This document shows, piece by piece, positions 5,434-5,690 of a stretch of 5,690 nucleotides of DNA. Within the stretch, counting starts at the first letter, position 1. The number at the start of each line of letters is the position of its first letter. The notes under the pieces are model-generated. The model was given only the letters and a program-made list of their open reading frames with translations, was not told where the DNA came from and did no database searches. The stretch is from assembly GCA_016218095.1 (NCBI GenBank), contig JACREV010000139.1, positions 1 through 5,690 on the forward strand, in the 5' to 3' direction. The translations under genes were made by a program, and so were the position numbers. The DNA comes from Deltaproteobacteria bacterium. GTDB lineage: Bacteria > Desulfobacterota > GWC2-55-46.

Positions 5434-5549
5434 GGATCTTTTAGCGAATGTTCTTTGGATTTTTATCTCTGTAAACCCCGGACTCGTTGCCTGCGCGCGG
5501 CGCTTGATAACCATGCCTGTGCCGCCGCCGCATTCCGACCCTCGGGCGG

Positions 5550-5690
5550 TTACGCTATTATCTTGGTGACGACACCCGCGCCGACTGTCCTGCCGCCCTC
5601 GCGGATGGCGAAGCGAAGCCCCTCTTCCATCGCGATAGGCGTGATGAGCTCGACTTCCAGGTTCACGTTGTCTCCGGGCATTACCATCTC
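5550..5690 (-). CDS. tuf: Elongation factor Tu, C-terminal end only
   Basis: These are the last 46 codons plus TAA of EF-Tu, the GTPase that brings aminoacyl-tRNA to the ribosomal A site. The gene enters from the right edge. The visible part belongs to the third, beta-barrel domain: EMVMPGDNVNLEVELITPIA, then MEEGLRFAIREGG and RTVGAGVVTKIIA. It aligns without gaps to the E. coli C-terminus. The Ala in RFAIREGG corresponds to Ala375, changed in kirromycin-resistant mutants of E. coli, so that position is wild type. A tuf copy directly before rpsJ is the ancestral str-S10 arrangement. The number of tuf copies in this genome cannot be told from here. Confidence 0.98.
   Translation of the reverse strand, partial: EMVMPGDNVNLEVELITPIAMEEGLRFAIREGGRTVGAGVVTKIIA

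Noticed and set aside
5421..5549. Possible S10 promoter, L4-controlled leader or tuf terminator between tuf and rpsJ
   Set aside because: GC-rich arms such as CCGCC/GGCGG and CCGA/TCGG can pair, but no T-tract follows. TTTACA has no matching -10 at proper spacing, and no E. coli-like S10 leader is recognisable.
1..5690. A novel accessory or defence system
   Set aside because: All coding capacity is taken by standard translation genes in canonical order; no unexplained stretch exceeds 160 nt.

Overview
The window is a stretch of bacterial core genome. It carries the end of an elongation factor Tu gene, the complete S10 ribosomal protein operon and the first 34 codons of the spc operon. Every gene is on the minus strand, so transcription runs from position 5690 towards position 1. 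The order is tuf (3' end only) - rpsJ - rplC - rplD - rplW - rplB - rpsS - rplV - rpsC - rplP - rpmC - rpsQ - rplN (5' end only), the classic bacterial order without insertion, loss or rearrangement. No tRNA, rRNA, mobile element, CRISPR array or accessory system is visible.

The proteins are bacterial, not archaeal: L16, L29 and S17 are of bacterial type, and L2 ends with the bacterial DHPHGGGEG segment. The DNA is moderately GC-rich, yet ATA (Ile) and AGG (Arg) codons are used freely even in these highly expressed genes, and four of the twelve visible starts are GTG or TTG. Desulfobacterota, Nitrospirota or a related uncultured lineage would fit the protein sequences, but this placement is an impression and not a phylogeny.

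The layout has two parts. The promoter-proximal half (5549 down to 1641) is loosely packed, with gaps of 129 nt (tuf-rpsJ), 73 nt (rpsJ-rplC), 69 nt (rplC-rplD), 125 nt (rplW-rplB), 160 nt (rpsS-rplV) and 64 nt (rplV-rpsC). Only rplD-rplW (4-nt overlap) and rplB-rpsS (2 nt) are tight. The distal half (rpsC to rplN) is compact: a 12-nt gap, a 4-nt overlap, direct abutment, then another 4-nt overlap that joins S10 to spc with no room for a separate spc promoter. Two gaps hold good sigma70-like promoter candidates, before rplV (TTGACC-N16-TAAAAT) and before rplD (TTGTGA-N17-TATATT). The cluster may therefore have internal promoters.

The products work together in the ribosome. S10, S19, S3 and S17 belong to the 30S subunit. 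L3, L4, L23, L2, L22, L16, L29 and L14 belong to the 50S subunit: the peptidyl-transferase surroundings (L2, L3, L16), the exit tunnel and its rim (L4, L22, L23, L29) and an intersubunit bridge (L14). EF-Tu delivers aminoacyl-tRNA. I find no previously undescribed system here. What deserves a second look is regulatory: the internal gaps, the promoter candidates, the non-ATG starts and a 36-codon reading frame ahead of rplV.
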